From Mesorhizobium sp. WSM4904 (GTDB lineage Bacteria; Pseudomonadota; Alphaproteobacteria; Rhizobiales; Rhizobiaceae), in assembly GCF_029674545.1 (NCBI RefSeq), contig NZ_CP121354.1, forward strand, positions 5,651,001 through 5,715,000: a stretch of DNA of 64,000 nt, read 5' to 3'. Numbering within the stretch: the first letter of the stretch is position 1; each line of letters begins with the position of its first letter. Of the stretch, positions 9,580 to 18,161 are shown piece by piece. The translations under genes and the position numbers were made by a program. The notes under the pieces were generated by a model. That model was given only the letters and a program-made list of their open reading frames with translations. It ran no database searches and had not been told where the DNA came from.

Positions 9580-9601
9580 CATGCTGCGCAGTCTGGACTG
9601 A
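9416..9601 (+). CDS. small hypothetical protein
   Basis: 61 aa from a GTG at 9416, 9 nt after AGGAG (9402-9406). It reads as a natural helical protein (AKDIEQMADAETAAFLRR, then CCVSLMMTHLQREEVASILE), without signal peptide. It overlaps the 3' tail of the upstream SDR gene by 164 nt in a different frame; its residue pattern looks real while the overlapping SDR tail looks random, so this is probably the true gene here. Function unknown. Confidence 0.6.
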   Translation: MQSKRPAKDIEQMADAETAAFLRRASITYLECCVSLMMTHLQREEVASILEQEADMLRSLD

Positions 9602-9678
9602 AGCCGTGAGGCCCTAGCCACCGTTCCATTTTCGCGACTACGGCCCGGCGTTGCGCAAACCAAGAAAGGAGAACCGAT

Positions 9679-9837
9679 ATGGGTCTCAGTACAATCCTCT
9701 TCATTATTCTTATCTTGGTGCTGATCGGCGCGATCCCGGCTTGGCCGTATTCGTCAGGTTGGGGCTACGGGCCTTCAGGCCTCGTCGGCGTCATACTTAT
9801 CGTCCTGGTAGTCCTGGCCCTCATGGGCCGGATTTGA
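9679..9837 (+). CDS. small hydrophobic membrane protein, DUF3309-like
   Basis: 52 aa from the ATG at 9679, after AAGGAG. Two hydrophobic helices (STILFIILILVLIGAIPAWP and VGVILIVLVVLALM) flank a Trp/Tyr/Gly/Ser turn, SSGWGYGPSG. This matches the DUF3309 family of tiny bacterial membrane proteins of unknown role. It is the last gene of the left operon and faces the convergent ctaG gene. Confidence 0.8.
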   Translation: MGLSTILFIILILVLIGAIPAWPYSSGWGYGPSGLVGVILIVLVVLALMGRI

Positions 9838-9926
9838 GGCCGTAGCCCCGGGGCACGCCCGGTCGGAATCCTGACGAAAACGAAGTGCCGTCCTCTCTTC
9901 GCCACTTCCAGAAGATTGCCGTTGCA

Positions 9927-10874
9927 TTAATTTTGAACAGAACTCGGAGTGCCGGCGGCCTTCTTCTCAGTATACGGACCGGTTTCGATCCAAAACGCCG
10001 CCAGAATCAGCGCAGCAGCCAAATAGAACGCGGCGGCACCCACCCACATGATCAGGCCCCCAAGCTGCTGGTCTTCCAGCGCCGTCAGACTCCATTGCGC
10101 GGCTGCCGAGTGCCTTGGAACGAACATTTCATTTTTTGAAAGAGCCAGGATCGCGCCGAGCAGCCCGGAATGCGTGGAGGTGAAGAACAGATAAAACACC
10201 GATGCACCGTAGCCTCTCCGGCGCGCTCGGCCATTGAGCAAGGCCCACCAGAAGAGCAGCGCGCTTGCCAGGAAGCTGAAATGCTGCAGCCAGTGCACCG
10301 GCTCGCTCGCAATTGCGGCATCGAAGAGAACCGGTATGTGCCATGACCAGATCGCGAGGCCGTGCAGGATCGTCGCGGACGCTGGCTCGGTCAGACCTCG
10401 CCACGCCATTCGCACAACCGGCCATCGCGCCCCGCGCGCAAGGCGCCGCCGCATGGCGTGCGGGAAGGCCCACAACATGGCGCCGAGTGGTCGCGACAAC
10501 ACAAGCGGAGGAGCCGCGGCGACCATCAGGACCTCGTGCTCGATCATGTGTGCCGTAAAGAGCCGCTCGCCCAATTCGTGCAGCGGCGACACGAGGGCCG
10601 CGGCAAGCGCTGCCCAACCCGTCGCGAAGCAGGCCAGTTGCCACCATGCGACTCCGCGCCCCACTCCCGCCCGCTGCCAAAGCCGCGCCATGCCACCGAG
10701 GTAGAGTAGCAACGCTAGGCCAAGCGGGATGGCGGTGATGCCGGAGAGGGACCAACCGCCAGGTACTTGATCCGCGCCATGTGCGAGCGCTACGGCTGGC
10801 GCCAGCGGCATGCATGCTGCCGAAGCAAGCGCTCTGAGCAACTGTGCTCTTCTAACGCGGAGGACGACCCGCAT
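9927..10874 (-). CDS. ctaG: cytochrome c oxidase assembly factor CtaG (caa3-type)
   Basis: 315 aa polytopic membrane protein. After an N-terminal signal-like segment it has about seven hydrophobic helices with HMIEHEVLMVAAAPPLVLSR and SWHIPVLFDAAI, hallmarks of the caa3-type CtaG family thought to help copper insertion or assembly of heme-copper oxidase. Start ATG at 10874 shares one base with the subunit III stop (TGATG), placing it last in the oxidase operon. This CtaG is unrelated to the Cox11-type CtaG. Confidence 0.88.
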   Translation of the reverse strand: MRVVLRVRRAQLLRALASAACMPLAPAVALAHGADQVPGGWSLSGITAIPLGLALLLYLGGMARLWQRAGVGRGVAWWQLACFATGWAALAAALVSPLHELGERLFTAHMIEHEVLMVAAAPPLVLSRPLGAMLWAFPHAMRRRLARGARWPVVRMAWRGLTEPASATILHGLAIWSWHIPVLFDAAIASEPVHWLQHFSFLASALLFWWALLNGRARRRGYGASVFYLFFTSTHSGLLGAILALSKNEMFVPRHSAAAQWSLTALEDQQLGGLIMWVGAAAFYLAAALILAAFWIETGPYTEKKAAGTPSSVQN

Positions 10875-11470
10875 CAGAGCCTCGGCAGCCAATAGAGCAC
10901 CGCGTAGAGCGGCAGCCACGACAGGACGACAAAATACCAGTAGAAAGCATTGTCTTCGGCATCGCTGAAGCGTTTGCCCGTTCCGTGTCGCGTGAACATA
11001 AGCACGGTCAGCACGAGCGTGTCGGCGACGTCCGTCAGCACGTGCACGCCGTGCAGACCGAGCAGAAGCCAGACAAACGAACCGTACGCGTTGTCGCTCC
11101 AGCGTACCGGCAAGACCGAAAATTCCATGATTCGCAGCCAGACAAGCGCCAGACCGACCGCGCTCATGACCAGCAAAAACAACCGCACCGAGCGCAAGCT
11201 CTCCTGCATCGCTGCTCGCTTGATCAGGAAATTCGGCAGTGCGCTGAGAACAAGGACGAGCGTGAAGAGCCCGGACCAGAACAGGTTCAAAGGAACCGCA
11301 TCCTTCGCCCAATGCGTGTTGGTGACGGCCAGGTAAAGATAGCCGCCGATGCCGAGGGCGAAGCCGGTTCCCTCCAGCAGACAGAACGAGAAGGTTCCCC
11401 ACCAGGGCGTGACACGCGACCCGAAGGCATAGGTCGGTAAACCGGAGACATCGATGACGCTGCGGGCCAT
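10874..11470 (-). CDS. ctaE: cytochrome c oxidase subunit III
   Basis: 198 aa with about five transmembrane helices, the short form of heme-copper oxidase subunit III. The recognisable runs are WWGTFSFCLLEGTGFALGIG, LLLGLHGVHVLTD and NAFYWYFVVLSWLPLYAVLYW. It starts immediately after the subunit I stop and overlaps ctaG by one base. Subunit III supports the proton-pumping core without binding metals. Confidence 0.88.
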   Translation of the reverse strand: MARSVIDVSGLPTYAFGSRVTPWWGTFSFCLLEGTGFALGIGGYLYLAVTNTHWAKDAVPLNLFWSGLFTLVLVLSALPNFLIKRAAMQESLRSVRLFLLVMSAVGLALVWLRIMEFSVLPVRWSDNAYGSFVWLLLGLHGVHVLTDVADTLVLTVLMFTRHGTGKRFSDAEDNAFYWYFVVLSWLPLYAVLYWLPRL

Positions 11471-13384
11471 CTAGACGTTCTCCTCGGTGGTTTTCGGCCA
11501 GAACCAGGCGACCAGCACGAGGGCGACGACGGGCGACCCCCAGGTAATCGCCCACGGTGTGTAGATCGAACCGATAAAGGCGACGGCGGTGGCGAACGCC
11601 GCCAGAAAAGGCCAGATCGATGGCGCCGGCGATTCCTCGCGAATGTCGGGATTGGCTTCGGTGACGCTAGTCACGACCAGCTCGCGCTCATCGACCTTGA
11701 GGCCGCTGACCACCGACGTGTCACTGTCCCGGTCCCATAGCGGACAGCCGCTTGCGACAGCGGGGATGCGGTCGAAATTTTGCGGCTGGGGCGGCGAGGT
11801 GGTCGCCCATTCCAGTGTGTCGGCGCCCCAGGGATTGTCGCCGGCAAGGGCACCCGAGCGGGCGCTGACGACCATGTTCCAGAGCATCAGCAGGAAGCTT
11901 GCGAAGAACAGCAGTGCACCGGCGCTGGCGAGAAGGTTGAGCCCGCCCCAACCCAACTCCGCCGGATAGGTATAGACCCTGCGTGGCATGCCGCGCAGGC
12001 CGAGCAGATGCATCGGGAAGAAGGCGACGTTGAAGCCGATGAAGGCAAGGGCGAACTGCCATTTGCCGAGTCGCTCGTCCATCAGCCGGCCTATCACCTT
12101 CGGGAACCAATAATAGACGGCCGCGACAAGCGGAAAGACAGTGCCGCCAATCAGCACATAGTGGAAATGGGCGACGACGAAGTAGGTGTCGTGCACCTGG
12201 GTATCGATTGGCACCGAGGCCAGCATCACACCCGAGAGCCCGCCGGCGACAAAGATGAAGAAGAAACCGAGCACGAAGATCAGCGGCGTCTTGAGCACCG
12301 GCTTGCCGTCCCACAGCGTCGCGATCCAGCAGAATATCTGGACGCCGTTCGGAATGGCGATCGCCATGCTGGAGGCGGTGAAGAATGCGGCGCCTACCTC
12401 GGGCAGGCCCGTCACGAACATGTGGTGGACCCACAAGCCAAACGACAGAAAGCCGATTGCAATCAGCGACAGCACCATCGGCAGATAACCGAAGACCGGC
12501 CGCCGAGAGAATGTTGCGACGATCGCGGAAACGAAGGCGGTTCCAGGCAGGAAGATGATGTAGACTTCGGGGTGGCCGAAGAACCAGAAAAGATGCTGCC
12601 AAAGCAGCGGATCGCCGCCTGTATCGGCATTGAAAAACTGCGTGCTGACCAGCCGGTCCATAATCAGCATCGATGAAGCGAGCATGACCGCCGGCATGGC
12701 GAAAATGATGATGAAGGAATGGACAAGCATGGTCCACACGAAGAGCGGAATGCGGTCGAGTGTCATGCCCGGCGCACGCTGCTTCAGCACAGTGACGACG
12801 ATCTCCACCGACACCGCAAGCGCGGCGACTTCGGTAAAGGTGATCATCTGCGCCCAGTAGTCTGGCCCCTTGCCTGGAGTGAAATCCAGGTTTGCGAGGG
12901 GCACATAAGAAAACCAGCCGACGTCCGGGCGGATGCTCAACGCGAAACCGCCCCATAACATCAGCCCGCCAAACAGGTAGACATAGTAGGAGAAAGCGTT
13001 GAGACGGGGAAAGGCGATGTTGCGGGTGCCGACCATGAGCGGCACCAGATAGACGGCAAACGCCTCGCCGACCGGCACCCCGAACAGAAACATCATCGTT
13101 GTGCCGTGCATGGTGAAAAGCTGGTTGTAGAGCTCGGCGCCGACGAGATGACTGTCTGGCCGCGCAAGCTGCAGCCGCATAACGATCGCCAGGATGCCGC
13201 CGGCCAACAGGAAGGCGAAGGCCGTCACGGCATAGCGGATGCCGATAGTCTTATGATCAACCGTCGAGAGAATGCCAACCAGACCACGCGGCGTGCCCCA
13301 GGTCTTGTTCAATCTTGCGCGCAGTTCCTCGTCGCCCAGATCGATATCATGGACTTCGTGACGTTCTTCGACCGCCGGACTCAT
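11471..13384 (-). CDS. ctaD: cytochrome c oxidase subunit I
   Basis: 637 aa, twelve or more membrane helices. GHPEVYIIFLPG carries the glutamate and cross-linked Tyr of the binuclear centre, followed by the paired copper-site histidines in LWVHHMF and the heme ligands in VVAHFHYV. This is an A-type heme-copper oxidase, reducing O2 to water with proton pumping. The C-terminal ~90 residues add a soluble stretch and two further helices (WPFLAAFATAVAFIGSIY), longer than usual. Start ATG at 13384 overlaps the subunit II stop (ATGA). Confidence 0.93.
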   Translation of the reverse strand: MSPAVEERHEVHDIDLGDEELRARLNKTWGTPRGLVGILSTVDHKTIGIRYAVTAFAFLLAGGILAIVMRLQLARPDSHLVGAELYNQLFTMHGTTMMFLFGVPVGEAFAVYLVPLMVGTRNIAFPRLNAFSYYVYLFGGLMLWGGFALSIRPDVGWFSYVPLANLDFTPGKGPDYWAQMITFTEVAALAVSVEIVVTVLKQRAPGMTLDRIPLFVWTMLVHSFIIIFAMPAVMLASSMLIMDRLVSTQFFNADTGGDPLLWQHLFWFFGHPEVYIIFLPGTAFVSAIVATFSRRPVFGYLPMVLSLIAIGFLSFGLWVHHMFVTGLPEVGAAFFTASSMAIAIPNGVQIFCWIATLWDGKPVLKTPLIFVLGFFFIFVAGGLSGVMLASVPIDTQVHDTYFVVAHFHYVLIGGTVFPLVAAVYYWFPKVIGRLMDERLGKWQFALAFIGFNVAFFPMHLLGLRGMPRRVYTYPAELGWGGLNLLASAGALLFFASFLLMLWNMVVSARSGALAGDNPWGADTLEWATTSPPQPQNFDRIPAVASGCPLWDRDSDTSVVSGLKVDERELVVTSVTEANPDIREESPAPSIWPFLAAFATAVAFIGSIYTPWAITWGSPVVALVLVAWFWPKTTEENV

Positions 13385-14172
13385 TGCGAATTCTCCGACG
13401 CGGTCGCGGATCGAGCCGACCCGGCCGAGGCAACGGCGCGTTGCTTCGCAAGATGAGCGATCGACTTGGCTGGCGCCGCTTGACCAGTGCGCCAGCGTTC
13501 GAACTCGTGCGGCTCCATTGCCACCATGAAGATCGCCATATGCGCATGCTGCTGACCGCAGAATTCGGCACATTGGCCGCGATATATGCCTGGCTTATCC
13601 GCTTCGATCCTGAGTTCGTTGCTTTTGCCAGGAATGAGATCGAGCTTGCCGGCGAGGCTTGGTATCCAGAAAGAGTGGATGACATCCGCGGTGGCGAGTT
13701 TGATGTCGACGGGGGCGCCAACCGGAATACGAATCTCGTTTGCCGTCTCGAAGCCATCCTTTCCTTCGTAGCGGACCTGCCACCACCATTGATGCCCTAT
13801 GACGGAGATTGTCAGCGCCGCCCCTGCCCCGCTCCTGAAAACCGCCTTTTGTCCGCCGAAACTGAGCACGGTCAGCCCTGCGAGAATGATGGTGCTCAAC
13901 GCCAGCATCGCAGCGAAGGCGACCTGCATTTGTGGTTTTACTGCTGGACGGGTCTCAGCGGGCCCGCCGCGACCGCCGCGCCTGTGTACCAGCGCGAGGA
14001 GCAGCCCCGCCATGGTGAAGAGCCAGACAGCACCGAGTACTGCCGTGAACGTCCAGAACAGAGCGGCCAGATCGTCGGCCTGCTCGCCGTGGGGATCGAG
14101 GGCCGACTGCACGCCGGTACAGCCCGAGGCGAGAGCGAAGCTGCAAATGGCACCCAGGCTGCCCAGCGGCAT
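13381..14172 (-). CDS. ctaC: cytochrome c oxidase subunit II
   Basis: 263 aa. A short N-terminal signal (SFALASGCTG, a weak lipobox) is followed by two membrane helices, the aromatic electron-entry motif HQWWWQVRY, and the CuA-binding signature CAEFCGQQHAHM. The domain accepts electrons from cytochrome c in the periplasm. The start ATG at 14172 gives this natural N-terminus; the frame remains open upstream to 14463 but that part looks non-coding. It is first in the oxidase operon. I could not find a convincing GGAAC box directed at it. Confidence 0.9.
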   Translation of the reverse strand: MPLGSLGAICSFALASGCTGVQSALDPHGEQADDLAALFWTFTAVLGAVWLFTMAGLLLALVHRRGGRGGPAETRPAVKPQMQVAFAAMLALSTIILAGLTVLSFGGQKAVFRSGAGAALTISVIGHQWWWQVRYEGKDGFETANEIRIPVGAPVDIKLATADVIHSFWIPSLAGKLDLIPGKSNELRIEADKPGIYRGQCAEFCGQQHAHMAIFMVAMEPHEFERWRTGQAAPAKSIAHLAKQRAVASAGSARSATASENSQ

Positions 14173-14218
14173 CGCATCGCCTTTGGGTGCTTTCGGACAC
14201 AAATGAAAAAAGCGGCCC

Positions 14219-14244
14219 GGAACTCTGCGATGCCCTTCCGTGTT
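14219..14244 (+). promoter_or_regulatory. EcfG/RpoE2-type promoter box
   Basis: GGAAC (14219-14223), 17 nt, TGTT (14241-14244). It points at the small membrane-protein frame starting at 14278, away from the oxidase operon. Confidence 0.4.
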
Positions 14245-14277
14245 TTTGGCTTCATAGAGTGCCGAGGAAGCCGAGCG

Positions 14278-14394
14278 GTGAGTCTGAAACGCGATACCAG
14301 GATTTTCCGCGAACCCGGGTTTTACGTTGCGACGTTCCTCGCATTCTGCCTTGTCGGTGGCGTTCTTCTGTTTTGCGGCATCTACGCGCCATAA
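14278..14394 (+). CDS. possible very small single-helix membrane protein
   Basis: 38 aa from a GTG at 14278, 7 nt after GAGGAAG (14264-14270). A basic N-terminus (SLKRDTRIFREPGF) precedes one strongly hydrophobic helix (YVATFLAFCLVGGVLLFCGI). Evidence for coding is the ribosome site, the charge/hydrophobic layout and a GGAAC-type box upstream. The reading frame is open much further upstream, but that portion is antisense to cox subunit II. No family recognised. Confidence 0.42.
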   Translation: MSLKRDTRIFREPGFYVATFLAFCLVGGVLLFCGIYAP

Positions 14395-14624
14395 GTTCAG
14401 CAGATGCCGGGGGCCATCGCCCACCCCGGAATTCCGCGTCTCATGAGCGTGCCAGAAATCCATTCAGCGTGGTTCACCCGGAGAAGATGCATCAGTCGGC
14501 TATCAATCCGAATGAGCCGGCTGGGCGCTGTTTGAACTGGCAGAAGATAATAAAGTTCCTTGAGCTGACCTCTACCTGCCTGCGAAGATCGTCCTTCCAT
14601 GGCTTAGCAAGGGTCCCGGTGTGG

Positions 14625-15788
14625 TCATTGAAGACCCCGAGATCGATTGGAGAAATAGGCCGTTACCGCGCGTATATCGTCGTCCGTGAGCCGTTGGGCC
14701 GCGGTCGCCATTATACGCCAGAATGGCGTGCCGCCTCGGCTCTCGGACCGGAACAGCTTCAGTTGCCGTTCGAGATATGGGGCATGCTGACCATCAAGGC
14801 GCGGATAGACCGGATTTTTGTCAGAGCCGATGTGACAGCCGGAACAGGCAGGTACGTTCCGCTCCGGAATTCCGGCTTTCGCGATTTGCCTCCCCTTGTC
14901 GATTAGTTCCGCCGGCGTCTGATCGCGGTCCCCTGAGATCGGTGGCTGCGCCGCAAAATGCCGGGCAAGCGCAGCCATCTCGGCAGAAGCGACGCCCGTC
15001 ACCGGCAAAGCCATGAAGCCACTCGCGCGATCGCCTCTGGCAAAGGCCTCTAGGCTGCCGAGCAGGTAAGCTTCTTTCTGCCCGGCCAGCGCGGGCACGA
15101 GATCGCCCCTGCCCCCGGCGTCGTTTCCGTGGCAACGCGTGCAGTCGGCGAGGGCATCTGGAGTGGCAAGCGGCCGATCCTCGCCGATTGCGTCTCCAGC
15201 ATCAAAGGCAAGCGCTCGAAATTCATTCGCATCAAGCTTCGGAAGTTCCCGTAGGAAGGCAACCATCGCCCAAACCTCATCGTCCCGGTCGCGGGCCGGC
15301 CAGGCGGGCATGCCGGTGAAACGTATTCCATGCTTGACGATCCGAAACAGCTGAGCGTCGGTCCAGTCGCCGACTGTCAGCGCAAGGTCCGGCGGTTGCG
15401 GAAGCATCCGCAGCACCGCCGGCGAGCGGAGCTCGCCAGGTGCGCCGTGGCAGATCGCGCAGGCTCGCGCAAAATGCCCAGCTGCCGCCGGGAGCCCCCG
15501 CCGGTCGAGAGTCTTCGGGGCATCCACCGCCAATGCATAGGTGCGCACGGCCGAGCGCATGGCGAGTTGAAGGAACCAGGCTGTCACTTTCCAATGGCCG
15601 CTGCTGGCACCGACGTTGAAAAAGCCGATCCACGCTCCAAGCAATATGACGACAGGCAGACCGATGGCGCCGAACACGACATGCTTCAGGCGGATCATTG
15701 TCGGCTGATCCTTCACCCGGTTAACGGCATCTTGACCGGAGGCAGCATTGGACGGCTTGGACCAGGAACGGGGTCGAGACCCGGACAT
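14625..15788 (-). CDS. triheme c-type cytochrome
   Basis: Up to 387 aa. One N-terminal membrane anchor (HVVFGAIGLPVVILLGAWIG) and three heme c attachment sites: CAICH, CTRCH and CSGCH. The three repeats resemble the diheme/triheme cytochromes that feed terminal oxidases or accept electrons from periplasmic dehydrogenases. Domains have MPAWP and FMALPVTG methionines as likely axial ligands. The ATG at 15788 overlaps the upstream stop (TGATG); an internal ATG at 15698 would put the anchor right at the N-terminus and is a reasonable alternative. It probably works with the neighbouring monoheme cytochrome and oxidase. Confidence 0.87.
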   Translation of the reverse strand: MSGSRPRSWSKPSNAASGQDAVNRVKDQPTMIRLKHVVFGAIGLPVVILLGAWIGFFNVGASSGHWKVTAWFLQLAMRSAVRTYALAVDAPKTLDRRGLPAAAGHFARACAICHGAPGELRSPAVLRMLPQPPDLALTVGDWTDAQLFRIVKHGIRFTGMPAWPARDRDDEVWAMVAFLRELPKLDANEFRALAFDAGDAIGEDRPLATPDALADCTRCHGNDAGGRGDLVPALAGQKEAYLLGSLEAFARGDRASGFMALPVTGVASAEMAALARHFAAQPPISGDRDQTPAELIDKGRQIAKAGIPERNVPACSGCHIGSDKNPVYPRLDGQHAPYLERQLKLFRSESRGGTPFWRIMATAAQRLTDDDIRAVTAYFSNRSRGLQ

Positions 15789-16240
15789 CACTGCAAGGCC
15801 TTCAGATATCGCGCGATCGTCTGGATTTCGGTTTGCGGTAGCATATCGAATGCCGGCATTTTCACGCCTGGCTTCAACAGATCGGGTCGAGCGATGAATC
15901 TCGCGATGGCTTCATCGGTATTGGGCAGAACGCCGGCACCGATCGCCCTTCGCGATCCGAGGTGGGACAGGTCCGGGCCAATCGTCCCGTCAGCCTCGGT
16001 GCCTCTTATGGTGTGGCATGCGCCGCAACCGTTGCGCAGGAACAGAAATAACCCACCGGCGGGCGAGTCTTGAGATGCAGTGGGACCCTGAAGCTGGGGG
16101 GCAGTCAGAGCTATCGGCGCGATCGGAGGCGTGACGATCTGCGCCCGTTGATGGCCGAGTTCCTCGGCTGCGACCCAGCTGCCGCCCTTGGCAAGAAGCC
16201 AAAACGCGCAACCGGCCAGAAGGCCGATATTTGCGGACAT
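15788..16240 (-). CDS. monoheme c-type cytochrome
   Basis: 150 aa. An N-terminal signal or anchor (IGLLAGCAFWLLA) precedes one class I cytochrome c domain with CGACH and a C-terminal methionine-ligand region KMPAFDMLP. It is probably a periplasmic electron carrier to the cytochrome oxidase. It is first in a two-gene operon with the triheme cytochrome and lies back to back with the inositol-phosphate synthase operon. A GGAAC-N16-AGTT box is at 16261-16285. Confidence 0.85.
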   Translation of the reverse strand: MSANIGLLAGCAFWLLAKGGSWVAAEELGHQRAQIVTPPIAPIALTAPQLQGPTASQDSPAGGLFLFLRNGCGACHTIRGTEADGTIGPDLSHLGSRRAIGAGVLPNTDEAIARFIARPDLLKPGVKMPAFDMLPQTEIQTIARYLKALQ

Positions 16241-16260
16241 GACAATCGCCCTCGCGCTTT

Positions 16261-16285
16261 AACTTCGCAGGATGGGCGAGGTTCC
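16261..16285 (-). promoter_or_regulatory. EcfG/RpoE2-type promoter box of the cytochrome c genes
   Basis: Minus strand GGAAC (16285-16281), 16 nt, AGTT (16264-16261), about 20 nt before the ATG at 16240. It lies back to back with the box at 16383-16407. Confidence 0.6.
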
Positions 16286-16382
16286 ATTCCGGCATTCCAG
16301 ATGCCGCTCCCCTTCTCAGGTTCGACATTAGCGCGCCATCGGAAGTGTTGACCGGCGACCAGCACAATTTTTCAGACGGCAA

Positions 16383-16407
16383 GGAACATTCCTGGCCGAT
16401 CCTAGTT
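16383..16407 (+). promoter_or_regulatory. EcfG/RpoE2-type promoter box of the right glycan operon
   Basis: GGAAC (16383-16387), 16 nt, AGTT (16404-16407) followed by CGG, the same core and extension as the box at 330-354. The distance to the GTG at 16451 is 43 nt. Confidence 0.65.
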
Positions 16408-16450
16408 CGGCGGCGAGGAACTTACCTCCAACAGCAGAGGCGGCGGTTTC

Positions 16451-17554
16451 GTGACATCCAAAAAAGTTCGCATCGGCATCGTCGGCGTTGGCAATTGCGC
16501 ATCCTCCCTTGTGCAAGGCCTCACCTACTATCGCCAGGCAAAAAGCAACGAGCCGATACCCGGGCTGATGCATGCCGATCTCGGCGGCTATCATGTCGAG
16601 GACATCGAGGTCGTCTGCGCCTTTGACATCGCAAAGAGCAAGGTAGGGCGCGATGTATCCGAAGCGATCTATAGCGCCCCGAACAACACCTTCCGGTTTG
16701 CCGATGTGGCTCCGATTGGCGTACGTGTGGAACGAGGCCCGACGCTCGACGGCATCGGCAAATATCTGCGCGATGAAATCGAGGAAGCTGATGAACCCGT
16801 CGCCGATGTGACCGCGAGCCTCCGAGAAAGCGGAACCGAGGTACTGGTTTCGTACCTGCCGGTCGGCTCTGAGGCGGCGACCTGTTTCTATGCCGAATGC
16901 GCGCTGGCAGCCGGTTGCGCTTTCATCAACTGTATACCGGTCTTCATCGCCTCGCGGCCCGAATGGCGGCGGCGTTTCGAGGAGCGTGGGCTCCCCCTCG
17001 TCGGCGACGACATCAAGAGCCAGGTAGGCGCCACCATTATTCACCGGCTGCTCGCCAATCTGTTCCGGGAGCGCGGGGTGCGTATCGACCGCACCTATCA
17101 GCTCAATTTCGGCGGCAACACAGATTTCCTCAATATGCTGGAGCGGGAGCGGCTGGAATCCAAGAAGATTTCCAAGACGCAATCGGTCACCAGCCAGATC
17201 GATGTTCCGCTCGAACCGGACAACATCCATGTCGGGCCTAGCGACCATGTACCTTGGCTCACCGATCGCAAATGGGCCTACATTCGCGTCGAAGGTACGA
17301 CTTTTGGCGGTGTGCCACTGAATGCCGAGCTCAAGCTGGAAGTGTGGGACTCGCCTAACTCAGCAGGCGTGGTGATCGATGCCGTGCGCTGCGCCAAACT
17401 TGCCCTCGATCGCGGCATTGCGGGGGCGCTCACGGGGCCTTGCAGTTATTTCATGAAGTCGCCGCCGGAGCAGTTCACCGACGCCGAGGCCCGCCTGCGC
17501 ACGCTCGCCTTCATCGCCGGCAGGGACGAGCCGATGCTCGATGCCGCCGAATGA
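16451..17554 (+). CDS. ino1: myo-inositol-1-phosphate synthase
   Basis: 367 aa. The Rossmann motif [15 protein letters not shown], then [39 protein letters not shown] and LNFGGNTDF are the conserved NAD and active-site blocks of the short, actinobacterial/archaeal-type Ino1. The enzyme converts glucose-6-phosphate to inositol-1-phosphate. Start GTG at 16451. In rhizobia inositol is usually a carbon source, so an Ino1 at the head of a glycan operon points to inositol as a building block. The next gene, a phosphatase, overlaps by ATGA. Confidence 0.93.
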   Translation: MTSKKVRIGIVGVGNCASSLVQGLTYYRQAKSNEPIPGLMHADLGGYHVEDIEVVCAFDIAKSKVGRDVSEAIYSAPNNTFRFADVAPIGVRVERGPTLDGIGKYLRDEIEEADEPVADVTASLRESGTEVLVSYLPVGSEAATCFYAECALAAGCAFINCIPVFIASRPEWRRRFEERGLPLVGDDIKSQVGATIIHRLLANLFRERGVRIDRTYQLNFGGNTDFLNMLERERLESKKISKTQSVTSQIDVPLEPDNIHVGPSDHVPWLTDRKWAYIRVEGTTFGGVPLNAELKLEVWDSPNSAGVVIDAVRCAKLALDRGIAGALTGPCSYFMKSPPEQFTDAEARLRTLAFIAGRDEPMLDAAE

Positions 17555-18147
17555 CCACGATCTTCTTTCTTATCCGGCATGCCGAGCACGATGATGTCGG
17601 CCGCTCCCTGCCCGGCCGCCTGCTCGATGTCAATCTCGGCCGCGCCGGTGAATCACAGGCGCTGCAACTCGCGGGCCGCATGGCGAAAGAGCCGCTCGCC
17701 GGGATCTTGAGCAGCCCACGCAAGCGCACCTTGGAAACCGCGAAACCTATCGCGGTCGCGTGTAGCATCGAGCAGATCTCGATCCGTCAGGAATTGGATG
17801 AGATCGACTACGGGGCGTGGTCCGGCAAAACGTTCGAAGAATTGAATGGCGATGCCGCCTGGCGAATGTGGAACGACCAACGGCAAAATGCGCGCACACC
17901 GAACGGCGAGACCATGCAGGATACGCAGCAGCGGGTCATCGGGCTGATGGATGCGCTTCGCCAACGAAACCCAAACCGATGCGTTGCACTGATCAGCCAT
18001 GCGGACGTCATCAAGGCCGCGGTGTGCAAAGTCCTTGGTCTTCAGCTCGGCGACTGTTTCCGTTTCGACATTGAGCCTGCCTCGATCACCACCATTGTCC
18101 ATGGCGACTGGGGTTCAAAGCTCATTCGCCTGAACGAAATCGCGTGA
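17551..18147 (+). CDS. histidine phosphatase family protein
   Basis: 198 aa. LIRHAEHD is the RHG phosphohistidine motif, [11 protein letters not shown] supplies the second arginine, [18 protein letters not shown] and [18 protein letters not shown] the remaining catalytic residues. This is the branch that includes alpha-ribazole phosphatase and sugar phosphatases. Placed between inositol-phosphate synthase and a glycosyltransferase, it may remove phosphate from inositol phosphate or a phosphorylated glycan intermediate (inference). Start by ATGA overlap. Confidence 0.85.
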   Translation: MTTIFFLIRHAEHDDVGRSLPGRLLDVNLGRAGESQALQLAGRMAKEPLAGILSSPRKRTLETAKPIAVACSIEQISIRQELDEIDYGAWSGKTFEELNGDAAWRMWNDQRQNARTPNGETMQDTQQRVIGLMDALRQRNPNRCVALISHADVIKAAVCKVLGLQLGDCFRFDIEPASITTIVHGDWGSKLIRLNEIA

Positions 18148-18161
18148 CGGGGAGCTGTCCG

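Noticed and set aside
14334..14338. GGAAC on the minus strand upstream of the cox operon
   Set aside because: At the proper spacing it is followed by CGGG, not NNTT, so it is not counted as a stress promoter.
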